DNA of 50,595 bases from Clostridiaceae bacterium (GCA_018384365.1 JAHAYX010000031.1:1-50595); one strand, 5' to 3'; positions 1 through 9,147 are shown, counted from the stretch's first letter. Made by a program: numbers and translations. The notes: generated from the sequence alone by a model not told the origin.

Positions 1-2464
1 TCAGCATACCGTTGAAGCCCTGGAGCAGCGGGTCGTTTTTAGACTCAATGATCTTCTGATCCAGATACTCAACTTCATCGGCCTGCAGTTCTGCGTGGGA
101 CCAGATATTCTCATAAATCTGCGAGTCCGTCACGCCTTCCGCCTTGTTGATCCAGACGTCATAGGGTTCCTTTGTGAATTTGCTCTGCAGGAAATCCAGA
201 TTGCAGATCAGGAAATCCCGGCGAACCGCTTCGCCGTCATAAGACGAACGTCCGGTTCTGTACGGATTGATGCTCGGCCAGTAATCCACAAAGCCGTAGA
301 CAATCAGTTCCGTCTGCGACTGCGAGCCGGTTGCGATCTTGATCGTATCGCCGACCTGCAAATTGAGCTGTTCGCGCAGCGAATTGGAGACAAGCGCCGC
401 ACGGGGCGCGTCAACCAGCAGTTCCAGATAGTTATTGATGTGATAAGGATGGAACAAATCATCGCGGGACCAGGTCACTTTGCTGAAGGATGCAGGTTCG
501 ATGCCCATCACCGTGACATTGGAACGGCTGAGCGAGGAAACTTCACTGGACTGTACGCGGTAATCCGATGAGGTATATACCTTTGCAACAGCCTCGGCGC
601 CTTCTATTTCCTGATAATTGGAGAAAGCCGGTTCGATATAAATATTCTCGCCGTCGATCACCGTGCCATCCGGATTTTCTGCCGGAACCGAATTCCAATA
701 GGGATGCAGCACAACATCCGCACCCATTGCATAGTCCAGCCGGTATTCGATATTCTGATTCAGCGTACGTGCCGTATTGGCGCTGAAAATACCAACGGCA
801 ATCGAGAGAATCAGGAAGATCATCAAAAACTGTTCCCGTCCGCTGGAGCGGCCGACCTGGATAAACGACGCATACATAGTCGGTCCCCAGTGGCGCCGTC
901 CCAGGAAGAACAGAAAGCGCACCAGGTACGGATAAATTCGCAGGAACAAAAGTCCGGCGCCGATGATAAACAGGCTTGAAATCAGGAAAAGCAGCGGATC
1001 AATCTGCACATTGACGGCGCTTTTGCCGGTCGCCGTGATAATACCGGTGTAATTCTTGTAGTTATAATAGCCGTAAATCGAAACGCCCAGCGTAATGAAG
1101 TCCAGGAAGAATTTCTTCCAGAACGGCTGATCCGCAAAGCGGGAACGTTTCCGCTTCCGTTCAACGATGGTTGTCCGCGAAGCGCTGATTGCCGGAATCA
1201 GCATTGTGATGAGAAACATCACAACGGCTGCGGCCGAATAGAGGTAGGCCGCACTGACCATTTTGACCGGCAGGGCCTTACGTCCGACAAACTCCAGGAA
1301 GCCGTTTGCCGAACCCAGGATCCGGCAGAGGAAAAATCCCAGAAACGGACCAACTGCATATGCAAACAGGCCCAGAATCAAGCTCTCCAGCATATAAATC
1401 AGGAAAATCTGCGTGCCGGAGGCGCCGCGGGAGCGCATGACAGAGATCTCGTTCTCTTCATTTTTCACAATGATCTGCGAAACCATGAAGATGTACATAC
1501 ACAGCATCATGAGAATCGGGACCAGGATGACCCACAGCGTTGTTTTCAGTTCGACTGCGCGCTGGGAATAATCGACCAGCGTTTCAAGCATCGGCACGCG
1601 GTAGCCGTTGAGTCCGGACATCCGGCTATACTCGATTTCATGCTGCTGCAGGGTCGGCACAAGCGTATCCAGATCGGAAATTTCAAGAGACATATAGTCA
1701 ATTGCATAGCGCCATGCCGTTCCGGAGAGATAAATGGTGTCAAAATCTTCAAACAGCATTTCCCGGAACGTGTCATAATCGAACAGGAAGCTTGTGGAGT
1801 ATGTGCTGAGACCGCCTGAAATGTACCAGAACGGTGTGGTGCCGTCGTCAACCGTAAAGACGCCCACAACCTTAATCAGCACATAATCCTCCATGTTCGT
1901 CGCATTCGCCGTCCGGTATACGGAGCCCAGATTCAGCGCAAGCTCATCATAGGCCCCCTGTGTGACGATAGCTTCGTAATATCCCTCATCCGTCAGGCCG
2001 GGCTCATAGAGGCGGCCAGCCGTGATGGTGATATGATCCGCAAGATTTTCTATTGTGACCAGCGAGGAGGCCTTTGTCCGGATAGAGCCGTCATCCTCGT
2101 CCGGCAGATAGGGCTTTGTCTGCATATTGGCAGCCGTCATCGTATGCACGCCGGCATCAATCTGAACGTCCAGCTGCGGAATCAGTTCATCCTCAACCTT
2201 TGTCTTGTGCATATAATAAGCTTTTTCCTTGGAATTATCCTCACGGGAAAAAGAATTATAAGTTCCCTCCACGGTGTAAAGCCCCGTGTATACGGCACGC
2301 GAGCGCTGGAAACTCTCCAGGTCCTTCGCGAGCATTCTCTGCAGGATTGCATCCGAATACATCGGCACGGCGCTGACCATGGCAACCACAACAACAAAGC
2401 CAAACAGCAGGCAGAGCATCATCCATTTGTTATTGATGATTTTCCGGAATACCAGAGTCCACAA
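1..2464 (-). CDS. FtsX/MacB-type ABC transporter permease (C-terminus beyond window edge)
   Basis: An open frame of about 821 codons runs without a stop from 2464 down to base 1, so the C-terminus lies outside the window. The N-terminus has a short basic stretch, then a membrane segment ending in a V-P-M-Y-S-D turn, typical of large FtsX-like permeases. A long extracytoplasmic domain follows, then clustered membrane segments (encoded around 1550-1200) and a second extracytoplasmic domain. The chosen start is TTG at 2464, because a GGGAGGG ribosome site lies about 7 bases upstream and no ATG fits the conserved N-terminus. It follows the adaptor gene by 38 bases and is probably co-transcribed with it. 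The ATPase is not in the window. The family exports peptides, lipids or drugs; the substrate is unknown. Confidence 0.85.
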   Translation of the reverse strand, partial: MWTLVFRKIINNKWMMLCLLFGFVVVVAMVSAVPMYSDAILQRMLAKDLESFQRSRAVYTGLYTVEGTYNSFSREDNSKEKAYYMHKTKVEDELIPQLDVQIDAGVHTMTAANMQTKPYLPDEDDGSIRTKASSLVTIENLADHITITAGRLYEPGLTDEGYYEAIVTQGAYDELALNLGSVYRTANATNMEDYVLIKVVGVFTVDDGTTPFWYISGGLSTYSTSFLFDYDTFREMLFEDFDTIYLSGTAWRYAIDYMSLEISDLDTLVPTLQQHEIEYSRMSGLNGYRVPMLETLVDYSQRAVELKTTLWVILVPILMMLCMYIFMVSQIIVKNEENEISVMRSRGASGTQIFLIYMLESLILGLFAYAVGPFLGFFLCRILGSANGFLEFVGRKALPVKMVSAAYLYSAAAVVMFLITMLIPAISASRTTIVERKRKRSRFADQPFWKKFFLDFITLGVSIYGYYNYKNYTGIITATGKSAVNVQIDPLLFLISSLFIIGAGLLFLRIYPYLVRFLFFLGRRHWGPTMYASFIQVGRSSGREQFLMIFLILSIAVGIFSANTARTLNQNIEYRLDYAMGADVVLHPYWNSVPAENPDGTVIDGENIYIEPAFSNYQEIEGAEAVAKVYTSSDYRVQSSEVSSLSRSNVTVMGIEPASFSKVTWSRDDLFHPYHINNYLELLVDAPRAALVSNSLREQLNLQVGDTIKIATGSQSQTELIVYGFVDYWPSINPYRTGRSSYDGEAVRRDFLICNLDFLQSKFTKEPYDVWINKAEGVTDSQIYENIWSHAELQADEVEYLDQKIIESKNDPLLQGFNGML

Positions 2465-2502
2465 AAGCGTTTCCCTCCCTTCTCAAAAGTCCGTTTTACC
2501 GC

Positions 2503-3528
2503 TTACGCCACAAGTTCTTCGCCGACTTCAAGGCCGCCCGTAATCTCGTAAAGGCTGCCGTTATTAATGCCGACAGTCACATCACGTTCCTCGGGGAGTC
2601 CATCGACCAGAACACGTACATAATAGCGGGTCGATACTTTTGAGAGGTATTTGGACGGAAGCGCAATGACATCCTCCTTCTTTTCCAGCAGGATCGAGAT
2701 ATTGACGCTGGTTCCGATCGAGGCAAACTCCGGTGTCGTGTCCAGTTCTATGTAAACATTATCCTTTGCCTCATCCGATGCACCCGCCGGAACGTCCGCA
2801 GGTGTCTGCACAACGGTGCCGGTATAGGACTGCTCGTCATTCTTCAGCGTAATATCCAGCGTCATTCCGGTATAAATCTCTTCCGTTTTGGCCGGCTTAT
2901 ACAGAATGATCAGCTGCGTCGGATCCGAAACGGTGATGATTCCACGGTCTGCATCCACGTAATCGCCCGCAGACAGAGAGGCCGCATACGTCACAATACC
3001 GTCCATCGGTGCATAAATTGCGCTGTTTTCCGCCTGAGCATACAGCTTATCAAGCTGTTTCTGCTGGTATTCGTAGTCCAGTTTTGCAATCTGCGCGCCA
3101 TACCCGTAGCCATTCTCGGCCTGCGCATAATAATTGAGTCTGGCACGTTCCACTACGTACTCCTGGTATTCAATCTTTTCGGAGATATCGTCGCTGTCAA
3201 GCTCTGCCAGAAGCTGGCCTTCCTCTACTTCCTGGCCGGAACGGACATAGAGCTTTTTCATAATGCCGCTTTTGCCAAAGAGCAGCGTTTCGTTTCTGGT
3301 GGAAGCAAAGTATCCGGTCCCGCTTTCCCAACGTTCGATATCACCCTTTTCCACCGTATAGGTCGAATAGGTCACTTCCTTGACGGTCAGCGTCGGAGGC
3401 TCCAGCGTTTCTTCCTCTTCCGGCAGCAGATAGCAGCCGGAGAAAAGCGCGCACATCATCAGGAAAAGCAACGCCACCGAAATTGCCCGGAAACCAAGCT
3501 TTCCCGTGGCTTTAGATACTAATTTCAT
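2503..3528 (-). CDS. Efflux transporter adaptor (membrane-fusion/HlyD-type) lipoprotein
   Basis: 341 residues. The N-terminal signal segment ends in F-S-G-C, consistent with a lipoprotein anchor at about residue 32. After an acidic linker come a first beta/lipoyl half with E-L-D-S-D, a short helical hairpin, and a second lipoyl half with A-P-M-D-G-I-V. A beta-barrel and a membrane-proximal domain follow, as in periplasmic adaptor proteins of MacAB-type systems. In Gram-positive bacteria such proteins sit outside the membrane and pair with an FtsX-type permease, which is the next gene. The short helical hairpin suits a monoderm with no outer-membrane channel to reach. It is the first gene of its transcript and has a promoter-like site just upstream. 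Substrate unknown. Confidence 0.88.
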   Translation of the reverse strand: MKLVSKATGKLGFRAISVALLFLMMCALFSGCYLLPEEEETLEPPTLTVKEVTYSTYTVEKGDIERWESGTGYFASTRNETLLFGKSGIMKKLYVRSGQEVEEGQLLAELDSDDISEKIEYQEYVVERARLNYYAQAENGYGYGAQIAKLDYEYQQKQLDKLYAQAENSAIYAPMDGIVTYAASLSAGDYVDADRGIITVSDPTQLIILYKPAKTEEIYTGMTLDITLKNDEQSYTGTVVQTPADVPAGASDEAKDNVYIELDTTPEFASIGTSVNISILLEKKEDVIALPSKYLSKVSTRYYVRVLVDGLPEERDVTVGINNGSLYEITGGLEVGEELVA

Positions 3529-3561
3529 TCAAACCCTTCCTTTTCAGCGATATTTTGTAGA

Positions 3562-3590
3562 ATTATACCATGCTTACCAGTCGTTTTCAA
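3562..3590 (-). promoter_or_regulatory. Promoter of the efflux adaptor/permease operon
   Basis: Read on the minus strand, TTGAAA (3590-3585) is followed after 17 bases by a perfect TATAAT (3567-3562), about 33 bases before the adaptor start codon. It is close to the vegetative sigma-A consensus. Confidence 0.7.
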
Positions 3591-3742
3591 GCTGTTGTAA
3601 TCATTTGTAATAAAAATTCACATTTGCATATAAAAATTTTTAGCAAATCTGACTTTCTTCTCCCCATTTTCCCGTTTCCCATGCGCAATCTGCGTCTGCT
3701 GTGCCGCAGGGCTTCCCTGTTTGTTTTTTTCCGGAAAAGGAG

Positions 3743-3772
3743 TTTACACATTTCGTCCGGACATGCTATAAT
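3743..3772 (+). promoter_or_regulatory. Promoter of the dnaD-like gene
   Basis: TTTACA (3743-3748) and TATAAT (3767-3772) are separated by 18 bases. Predicted transcription begins near 3779, about 30 bases before the GTG start at 3810. This supports that start over the far-upstream ATG at 3570, which would precede the promoter. Confidence 0.72.
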
Positions 3773-3809
3773 AACAGCGTATGCAACCAAAAAACAGGGG
3801 TGGTGCGCT

Positions 3810-4805
3810 GTGGGGGCTTTTGCCTTTGATTTCAAAAGTGAAAACATCTATACGGTATCGGCAAAAGCAGTCTCGCGTGTACTGGATGCCCGGAATCCGG
3901 ATGCAGCCCTTGTGCTTCTGTATCTCATGCAGGAGGGAGAGAAATTTGACCCGGAATCTGCCATGCGTGCGCTTGGTTTCAGCCGCTCCCGGTTCCTCTC
4001 CGCGATGAACGTGATTGAAAACGGGCAGCCGGACTCTCCGGCAGACTCCCCTTCCGGGCAGGAAAAGCCGGACAAAAAACCGCAGAAGGCGCCTGAAGTT
4101 GACACGGTGCGCATCAACAGCATGCCAACCTATACGCGGGCAGAACTGGCGGAAGCCATGAAACACCGCGATTTTGCCTTTATTTACGCGCAGGCGGAAA
4201 AAGCCGTCGGACATCCGCTGATGCAATATGAAGTCAGCGCTCTTATGATGATGTATGATTATCTTCGCCTGCCCGCAAACGTCATTGCACTGCTGATCAA
4301 TCATGTTGTCTGCGAAACGGAACGCAAAAGCACGCCGGAACATCCGGTTTCCGTCAGCTTCCGCAATATTAAGGCAGAGGCGCTTCGCTGGCATGAGCAG
4401 GGCATCACAACAGTGGAGGAAGCCGAGCGTTGGATAGCGGATTGGGACCGGAAACGCAGTGCGGCAGGGCGCGTCCAGCGGATGCTGGGCATTACCGACC
4501 GCGCGTTGAGCCCCACCGAACGCAAATACATTGATCTTTTTGTAGAGCTGGATCCCTCTTTGGAGCTCATCGCCTTAGCCTATGACCTGACAGTGACCCG
4601 GAAAGGCTCGCTGATCTGGCCCTATATGCGCAGTATTCTTTTGAACTGGTCCAGAAAAGGCTATAAAACACCGACCGATGTGGAAGAAGGCGAACGGACC
4701 TATCAAAATTCCGAGCCTGCACATTCTTCCCAGGATGCTCCCGGAGAGGATTACGACGAACGTGTACTGCAGTACTTCCGGCAGAACGGAAAAGAAGGAG
4801 ACTGA
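3810..4805 (+). CDS. DnaD-domain replication initiation/primosome protein
   Basis: 331 residues from GTG at 3810, chosen because of the AGGGGTGG ribosome site just upstream and the promoter at 3743-3772. The frame stays open upstream to 3570, but that stretch precedes the promoter. The N-terminal half resembles the DnaB/DnaD winged-helix region. The C-terminal half carries the DnaD signature (about residues 250-285): Y-D-L-T-V-T, then W-P-Y-M-R-S-I-L and N-W, which bind single-stranded DNA in B. subtilis DnaD/DnaB. The family remodels DNA at oriC and restart sites and helps load the replicative helicase. A DnaC/DnaI-type ATPase starts 3 bases after its stop, the usual clostridial pairing. Whether it corresponds to DnaD or to DnaB of B. 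subtilis cannot be decided here. Confidence 0.88.
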   Translation: MGAFAFDFKSENIYTVSAKAVSRVLDARNPDAALVLLYLMQEGEKFDPESAMRALGFSRSRFLSAMNVIENGQPDSPADSPSGQEKPDKKPQKAPEVDTVRINSMPTYTRAELAEAMKHRDFAFIYAQAEKAVGHPLMQYEVSALMMMYDYLRLPANVIALLINHVVCETERKSTPEHPVSVSFRNIKAEALRWHEQGITTVEEAERWIADWDRKRSAAGRVQRMLGITDRALSPTERKYIDLFVELDPSLELIALAYDLTVTRKGSLIWPYMRSILLNWSRKGYKTPTDVEEGERTYQNSEPAHSSQDAPGEDYDERVLQYFRQNGKEGD

Positions 4806-4808
4806 AAC

Positions 4809-5801
4809 GTGGGTTTTGACGGTAAAATTTTAGCGCGTGCATCCGAGGTATACAGCCAGCGCGTTGCCGCGCATGAGCGGGAGCTGGACACCCGCGCGCA
4901 GACACTGGAAGCGCGTCTTCCGCGCCTGCGGGAGATTGATACGCAGCTGCGCCGCTCTGTAATCCGGGCAATCAACGCCGCACTCTCGGTCGGCGAGAAT
5001 GCCGGGGACCGCGTCCGGGAACAGCAAATGCAGAATCAGGCGCTGCGGCAGGAGCGCGCCGCTATTTTAAAGGAAAACGGATATCCTGCCGCCTATCTCG
5101 ACCGGGAAGCCCTGTGTCCCTTCTGTGCCGACACCGGCTATACCGCCGAAGGAATGTGCGGCTGTCTGCGCAGCATTTACCGGGACGAGCAGATCCGCGA
5201 GCTGACCTATGCAACCGGGATACAGCCGGTGTATTTTCAGGACGTCAATCTTTCGCTTTTTTCTGACGAACGCTCAGGTTCTTCCCGTATTTCTCCCAGA
5301 GAGAACATCCGCTATATTTCCCATGTCTGCCGCACCTTTCTGGAAGAGCGCGGCGCGCAGGGTCATTTTTTCTTTTTCGGCCCTCCCGGAACGGGAAAAA
5401 CGTTTCTGGCTGCCTGTCTTGCCTATTCCGCCGTGGAACAGGGCATTTCCGTGGTGTATGAAAACGCCGGCCGCCTGATGGCCAGCTATGAAGATGCGCG
5501 CTTCCGCCGGGAGGAGGATACCGCCAAGAGCGATATTGCCCGCTGTGAGAGCTGTGACCTGCTGATTCTGGACGATTTGGGCACGGAGATGACGACTTCC
5601 GTGTCAAACGCCGGGCTGTACCAGCTTTTAAGCGGCAGGCTGACGGCAGGGCGTGCCTGTGTATTTATCACAAATCAAAGTTATGAGGAACTGCGCCGAC
5701 GCTATCCCGCGCAGATTCTCTCCCGCCTGGAAGGCGAATTTGAAACGCTGCGCTTTTTCGGCGGAGATATCCGCAAAAATAAGCGTGTGAATTTTTATTA
5801 A
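4809..5801 (+). CDS. DnaC/DnaI-type helicase loader ATPase
   Basis: 330 residues from GTG at 4809, with an AAGGAG site inside the end of the preceding gene. The N-terminal region is helical and charged. A cysteine cluster (C-P-F-C then C-G-C, about residues 103-120) resembles the zinc site of DnaI. The C-terminal AAA+ module has Walker A G-P-P-G-T-G-K-T (191-198), Walker B L-L-I-L-D-D (about 250-256), sensor-like T-N-Q-S, and a final arginine-rich R-L-E-G-E-F-E. The family places the hexameric replicative helicase on single-stranded DNA. Its position after the DnaD-like gene supports that role rather than the transposon-borne IstB function, and no transposase is nearby. Confidence 0.9.
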   Translation: MGFDGKILARASEVYSQRVAAHERELDTRAQTLEARLPRLREIDTQLRRSVIRAINAALSVGENAGDRVREQQMQNQALRQERAAILKENGYPAAYLDREALCPFCADTGYTAEGMCGCLRSIYRDEQIRELTYATGIQPVYFQDVNLSLFSDERSGSSRISPRENIRYISHVCRTFLEERGAQGHFFFFGPPGTGKTFLAACLAYSAVEQGISVVYENAGRLMASYEDARFRREEDTAKSDIARCESCDLLILDDLGTEMTTSVSNAGLYQLLSGRLTAGRACVFITNQSYEELRRRYPAQILSRLEGEFETLRFFGGDIRKNKRVNFY

Positions 5802-5816
5802 ACGGTCGTTTTTACA

Positions 5817-5845
5817 TTGCAATACTCGACCGGATTTGCTATGAT
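5817..5845 (+). promoter_or_regulatory. Promoter of the FHA-domain gene
   Basis: TTGCAA (5817-5822), a 17-base spacer and TATGAT (5840-5845). The predicted start of transcription is near 5852, about 33 bases before the ATG at 5885. Confidence 0.6.
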
Positions 5846-5884
5846 AGAATGTACGATATCCTGTGTTACTGGGGGCTCTTTAGA

Positions 5885-7411
5885 ATGAATAAAAGCAGAA
5901 GATGCGTGATATTTCTCCTCGCCGTCATTTTTTCCGTCGTCACTGCAACGTGTGCGGCGTCCGCTGTTTTTGACAAAACGGCGCTTTCCAGCGGCATTTT
6001 TCAATTAAATGTCGTGCATACCGTCACGATGGACTCCATCGACGACAATGTTTATACCGTCTGGACCAGCGCAATGTGCTTTGCAGCGGGCAAGACGGCT
6101 GACAGCACTGCCTATCTGGTCACGGATGCCGCATTGGCTGAGCCGGACCGCGTTTATGCGCAGCTTGGCGATCAGTTAATCGAATTTTTGAAGGAAGGCG
6201 GCATTTTCATCGACCAGTCCGAGCTTTCCAAGTATGCCGTGATTACCTCCACGGCCTATTATGTTGTTTATAACGGCGCCAACATCCCGCTGGCTGTCGT
6301 TTCGCAGAGCGCTTCCGATAAGCTTTTGTTCCTGACCCCTTCCGATGCCTCCTATGATCTCTCCGCAGCCAGCTTTACCTACGCCTATGCGGACCTTCTG
6401 CAGGAAAACGAGGCCGTTTACACCTTTGCCCTCAGCGGATCGGAGATCGATGGCGTCGTTTCCGCAACGCAGGATGCCTACGTCACAAACTGGAGCCTTG
6501 CCACACAGGAAGCGCGTGTGCAGTATCCCGCTTCCATTGAGGATGGCAACAATGCTCTCACCTATTACACCATGGCACCCAATCGCGGCGCACAGGGCGG
6601 CGCACTCTTTGATGCAAACGGTTATCTGGTCGGTATCAATCTCTGGACAGATGCCTATAACGGCACGACGGCGCTCACCTCCTCCGCGCTGATGGCGGCG
6701 CTGAACCAGCTTGGCGTCAGCTACGAGGTGTATGAATCCGGTTCCAACAATTTCTCTTTTTCGGATATTTTTGTTTATGTCGTGATTCTGGGCTCTGCCA
6801 TTCTGGTGCTGATCATCCTGCTTGTCATCCTGCGCATTCGGAAAAACAAACTGGATCTGGACGATGTTTCCGATCTGGAGCGCGAAGCCAGCCGCGCACG
6901 TGAGGATATGGAGGCGCAGCGCAGCCAGCGCACGCCGCAGTCCGCGCAAAAGCGCGTTGATGCGCGTCCCGCCGCAAACGGGCGTGCCTCTTCCTATTCC
7001 GTTTCCATCCCGCCGGTTGCCTCCGCCCCCGCTGTGCCGCAGAGACAAACCGCGCAGCAGGCAGTTCTGCCGAAAGCTGTGTCAATCGTTGTTCAAAACG
7101 GCAGGCTGAAAGGCACCGTGATCCCTGTTTCGGATAAAGTGATCATCGGTCGTGACCCCGCCTCCTGCAATGTTGTGTTCCCCGCCGACACGATGGAAGT
7201 CAGCCGCCGCCATTGCTGTGTTTCTTTCAACCGCCAGACCGGCCGTGTCCTTTTGGAAGACTTTTCTTCCGCAAACGGCACCTATTTCCCGAGCGGCACA
7301 CGCATTATCCCCGGCAGGCTTTATTCTCTGCGCAGCGGCGACCGTTTTTATCTGGGCCTTCCGGATAATATGATGGAAGTCCGCATAGAATATCCGCAGA
7401 ATCAGGGTTGA
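5885..7411 (+). CDS. Membrane protein with degenerate trypsin-like domain and cytoplasmic FHA domain
   Basis: 508 residues from ATG 5885. A signal/anchor segment (about 8-28) is followed by an extracytoplasmic domain that threads like an HtrA/trypsin beta-barrel. The family motif G-x-S-G-G appears as G-A-Q-G-G (235-239), so Gln237 stands where the catalytic Ser would be. The usual T-N-H-V stretch reads T-D-A-A, so the His also appears lost. A membrane helix (about 293-318) precedes a proline/alanine linker and a C-terminal FHA domain (about 400-500) with I-I-G-R-D, S-R-R-H and N-G-T-Y, the phosphothreonine-binding signature. I infer a sensor or scaffold linking an extracellular surface to Ser/Thr-kinase signalling, not a protease. 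No kinase lies in the window. Confidence 0.82.
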   Translation: MNKSRRCVIFLLAVIFSVVTATCAASAVFDKTALSSGIFQLNVVHTVTMDSIDDNVYTVWTSAMCFAAGKTADSTAYLVTDAALAEPDRVYAQLGDQLIEFLKEGGIFIDQSELSKYAVITSTAYYVVYNGANIPLAVVSQSASDKLLFLTPSDASYDLSAASFTYAYADLLQENEAVYTFALSGSEIDGVVSATQDAYVTNWSLATQEARVQYPASIEDGNNALTYYTMAPNRGAQGGALFDANGYLVGINLWTDAYNGTTALTSSALMAALNQLGVSYEVYESGSNNFSFSDIFVYVVILGSAILVLIILLVILRIRKNKLDLDDVSDLEREASRAREDMEAQRSQRTPQSAQKRVDARPAANGRASSYSVSIPPVASAPAVPQRQTAQQAVLPKAVSIVVQNGRLKGTVIPVSDKVIIGRDPASCNVVFPADTMEVSRRHCCVSFNRQTGRVLLEDFSSANGTYFPSGTRIIPGRLYSLRSGDRFYLGLPDNMMEVRIEYPQNQG

Positions 7412-7441
7412 TTCGAAAATTATTACCAAAAAATCTGAAAC

Positions 7442-7470
7442 TTAGACGCTCTTTGCAGCGTCTAAATTTT
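7442..7470 (+). terminator. Stem-loop with T-rich tail after the FHA gene
   Basis: TTAGACGCT and AGCGTCTAA form a perfect 9-bp stem (7442-7450 with 7457-7465) around a 6-base loop, followed by a short T run. It probably weakens transcription into the next gene, whose ATG is only 33 bases downstream. Confidence 0.6.
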
Positions 7471-7502
7471 AGTAAACGATTTTCTCCGGAGGGTACCATT
7501 CT

Positions 7503-9098
7503 ATGAAGCTATTCAGCGGTTCCGGCACCCGCGTGAACAACGCAAAATCAGGCCGCAGTTCGGAATCCCAGAGCAGATCCGCTTCCCGTCAGCGTTATTC
7601 GTCCAGTTACGGCAATGCAGGCTGGGAAGAGGACGAGCCCCGCATCGTCAAGGAGGACGGCTCCTCGTCTTCCGCGGCTTATCATTCCCCTTCCTATCAG
7701 CCGACGCAGCCCGATTACAGTACAAACTACTACAACGATGAGCAATCCACCCGAAATGTCCGCAATTATACCTACTATACGCCGGAGAATAACCGGAGAA
7801 CGCAGAAAAAGCGGAAAAGAAAACGCAGACTGATCACCACTTCCGTGATTCTGGCAGCTCTCGCCGGACTTTATTGTCTCTGCGTTTTTTCCAATATCCC
7901 CTTTATTGCAAAATGGCGCACGATTTACATTGAAACCGCGCTTATGACACGCACGCATCAATGGCTGGCAACCGCTTTTATTCCGAAATCCGTTGTGGAT
8001 CAAACGCGTGCGGAAATCGACAGAATTGAAGCCAATCAGTCCGACATGGAAACGGACTGGGGCGATTCCAAACCCATTTCCACACTGGTACTGCCCTCCA
8101 TTACCAAACCGTCGGAAAACACCGATACGGATGATCCCGACGACAACACCCCGGATACGGATGAAATCCCCTTCTGGAAAGATCCCTGGAGCGATTTCTG
8201 TCTGACATACACAGAGCTGGACATGGATTCCTTCGCCGCCTATGCCGAAGTGCATGGGGACGATATGTTTGATGAAAACGGCAATCTCTTCATTGATAAA
8301 GCCGGTCTGGACGACGAAGGCACCACCATTCAAACCGTGCACGGCGACCAGGTGCTGGCGCTTGATACGGTGCACGGCATCACCATTGCACGACTGGAAG
8401 GCACGAGCGATACCGGCGGCTATAAGGGCGTGATTGCCATTGTCAAGGATCCGTCGCGCGTCGGTGTGGCAGTTGCTTCAAGGCTGGGTATCGTCGGCCA
8501 GAAAATCGCCAGCCTCGCAGAAGACAACGATGCAATCCTTGCAATCAATGCCTCCGGTTTTGAGGACGACAACGGCGTCGGAAACGGCGGCATCGTCTAC
8601 GGCCTGTTGGTTGCGGGCGGCGTCAAGTATGAAGGAACCGGCGGAAGCAACTATAAGGCAGTTTATTTCGACTATGACAACCGACTGCACGTCGGAACCT
8701 GGAAGGCCACAAAGGATATCCGCGACGGTGTGGAATTCAAGCCCGTTCTGGTCGTCAACGGCAAGCAGGCCATTACAGGCTCCGCCGGCTGGGGTATTCA
8801 CCCGCGTACCGCCATCGGTCAGACGGAAGATGGCTCCATCATCATGATCGTGATTGACGGCCGCCAGCCCGGTTACTCCGTTGGCATTACAGTCGGCGAA
8901 CTGGCAGAGCTTTGCCTGAAATATGGCGCCGTGCAGGCCCTGAACCTTGACGGCGGTTCCTCCTCCATCATGTATTTCAACGGACGCAAGATCACCTCGC
9001 CTTCCGGCGGTGATAAGGAGAACGGACGCTATCTGCCGGATGCCTTTGTTGTTTATGCAAACCGCAAGGCTACCGACGGATTGGAACGTCCGGAATAA
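7503..9098 (+). CDS. Phosphodiester glycosidase (NAGPA-type) family membrane protein
   Basis: 531 residues from ATG 7503, with a GGAGGG site 8-9 bases upstream. The first 100 residues are low-complexity, rich in Ser, Tyr and Pro, and end in a basic stretch. A single membrane helix follows (about 108-130). The C-terminal domain (about 290-520) matches the phosphodiester glycosidase/NAGPA fold seen in exopolysaccharide-associated bacterial proteins, with I-N-A-S-G-F, H-P-R-T-A-I-G, V-I-D-G-R and the diagnostic N-L-D-G-G-S-S-S. Family members act on phosphodiester-linked sugars outside the cell. The short cytoplasmic tail and outside catalytic domain suggest cell-wall or polymer processing; the substrate is not evident. 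It sits between the FHA protein and the liv operon with terminators on both sides. Confidence 0.85.
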   Translation: MKLFSGSGTRVNNAKSGRSSESQSRSASRQRYSSSYGNAGWEEDEPRIVKEDGSSSSAAYHSPSYQPTQPDYSTNYYNDEQSTRNVRNYTYYTPENNRRTQKKRKRKRRLITTSVILAALAGLYCLCVFSNIPFIAKWRTIYIETALMTRTHQWLATAFIPKSVVDQTRAEIDRIEANQSDMETDWGDSKPISTLVLPSITKPSENTDTDDPDDNTPDTDEIPFWKDPWSDFCLTYTELDMDSFAAYAEVHGDDMFDENGNLFIDKAGLDDEGTTIQTVHGDQVLALDTVHGITIARLEGTSDTGGYKGVIAIVKDPSRVGVAVASRLGIVGQKIASLAEDNDAILAINASGFEDDNGVGNGGIVYGLLVAGGVKYEGTGGSNYKAVYFDYDNRLHVGTWKATKDIRDGVEFKPVLVVNGKQAITGSAGWGIHPRTAIGQTEDGSIIMIVIDGRQPGYSVGITVGELAELCLKYGAVQALNLDGGSSSIMYFNGRKITSPSGGDKENGRYLPDAFVVYANRKATDGLERPE

Positions 9099-9110
9099 AT
9101 AGTTTCTTCC

Positions 9111-9147
9111 AGAAATCCCTGTCAGTGTTATGGCAGGGATTTCTTTT
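9111..9147 (+). terminator. Rho-independent terminator after the NAGPA-type gene
   Basis: AGAAATCCCTG pairs with CAGGGATTTCT around a 12-base loop and runs into TTTC. It lies 13 bases after the stop codon. Confidence 0.82.

Noticed and set aside
4809-5801. IstB-type transposon helper instead of a helicase loader
   Set aside because: No transposase or terminal repeats are near, and the gene follows a DnaD-domain gene, the usual chromosomal arrangement.
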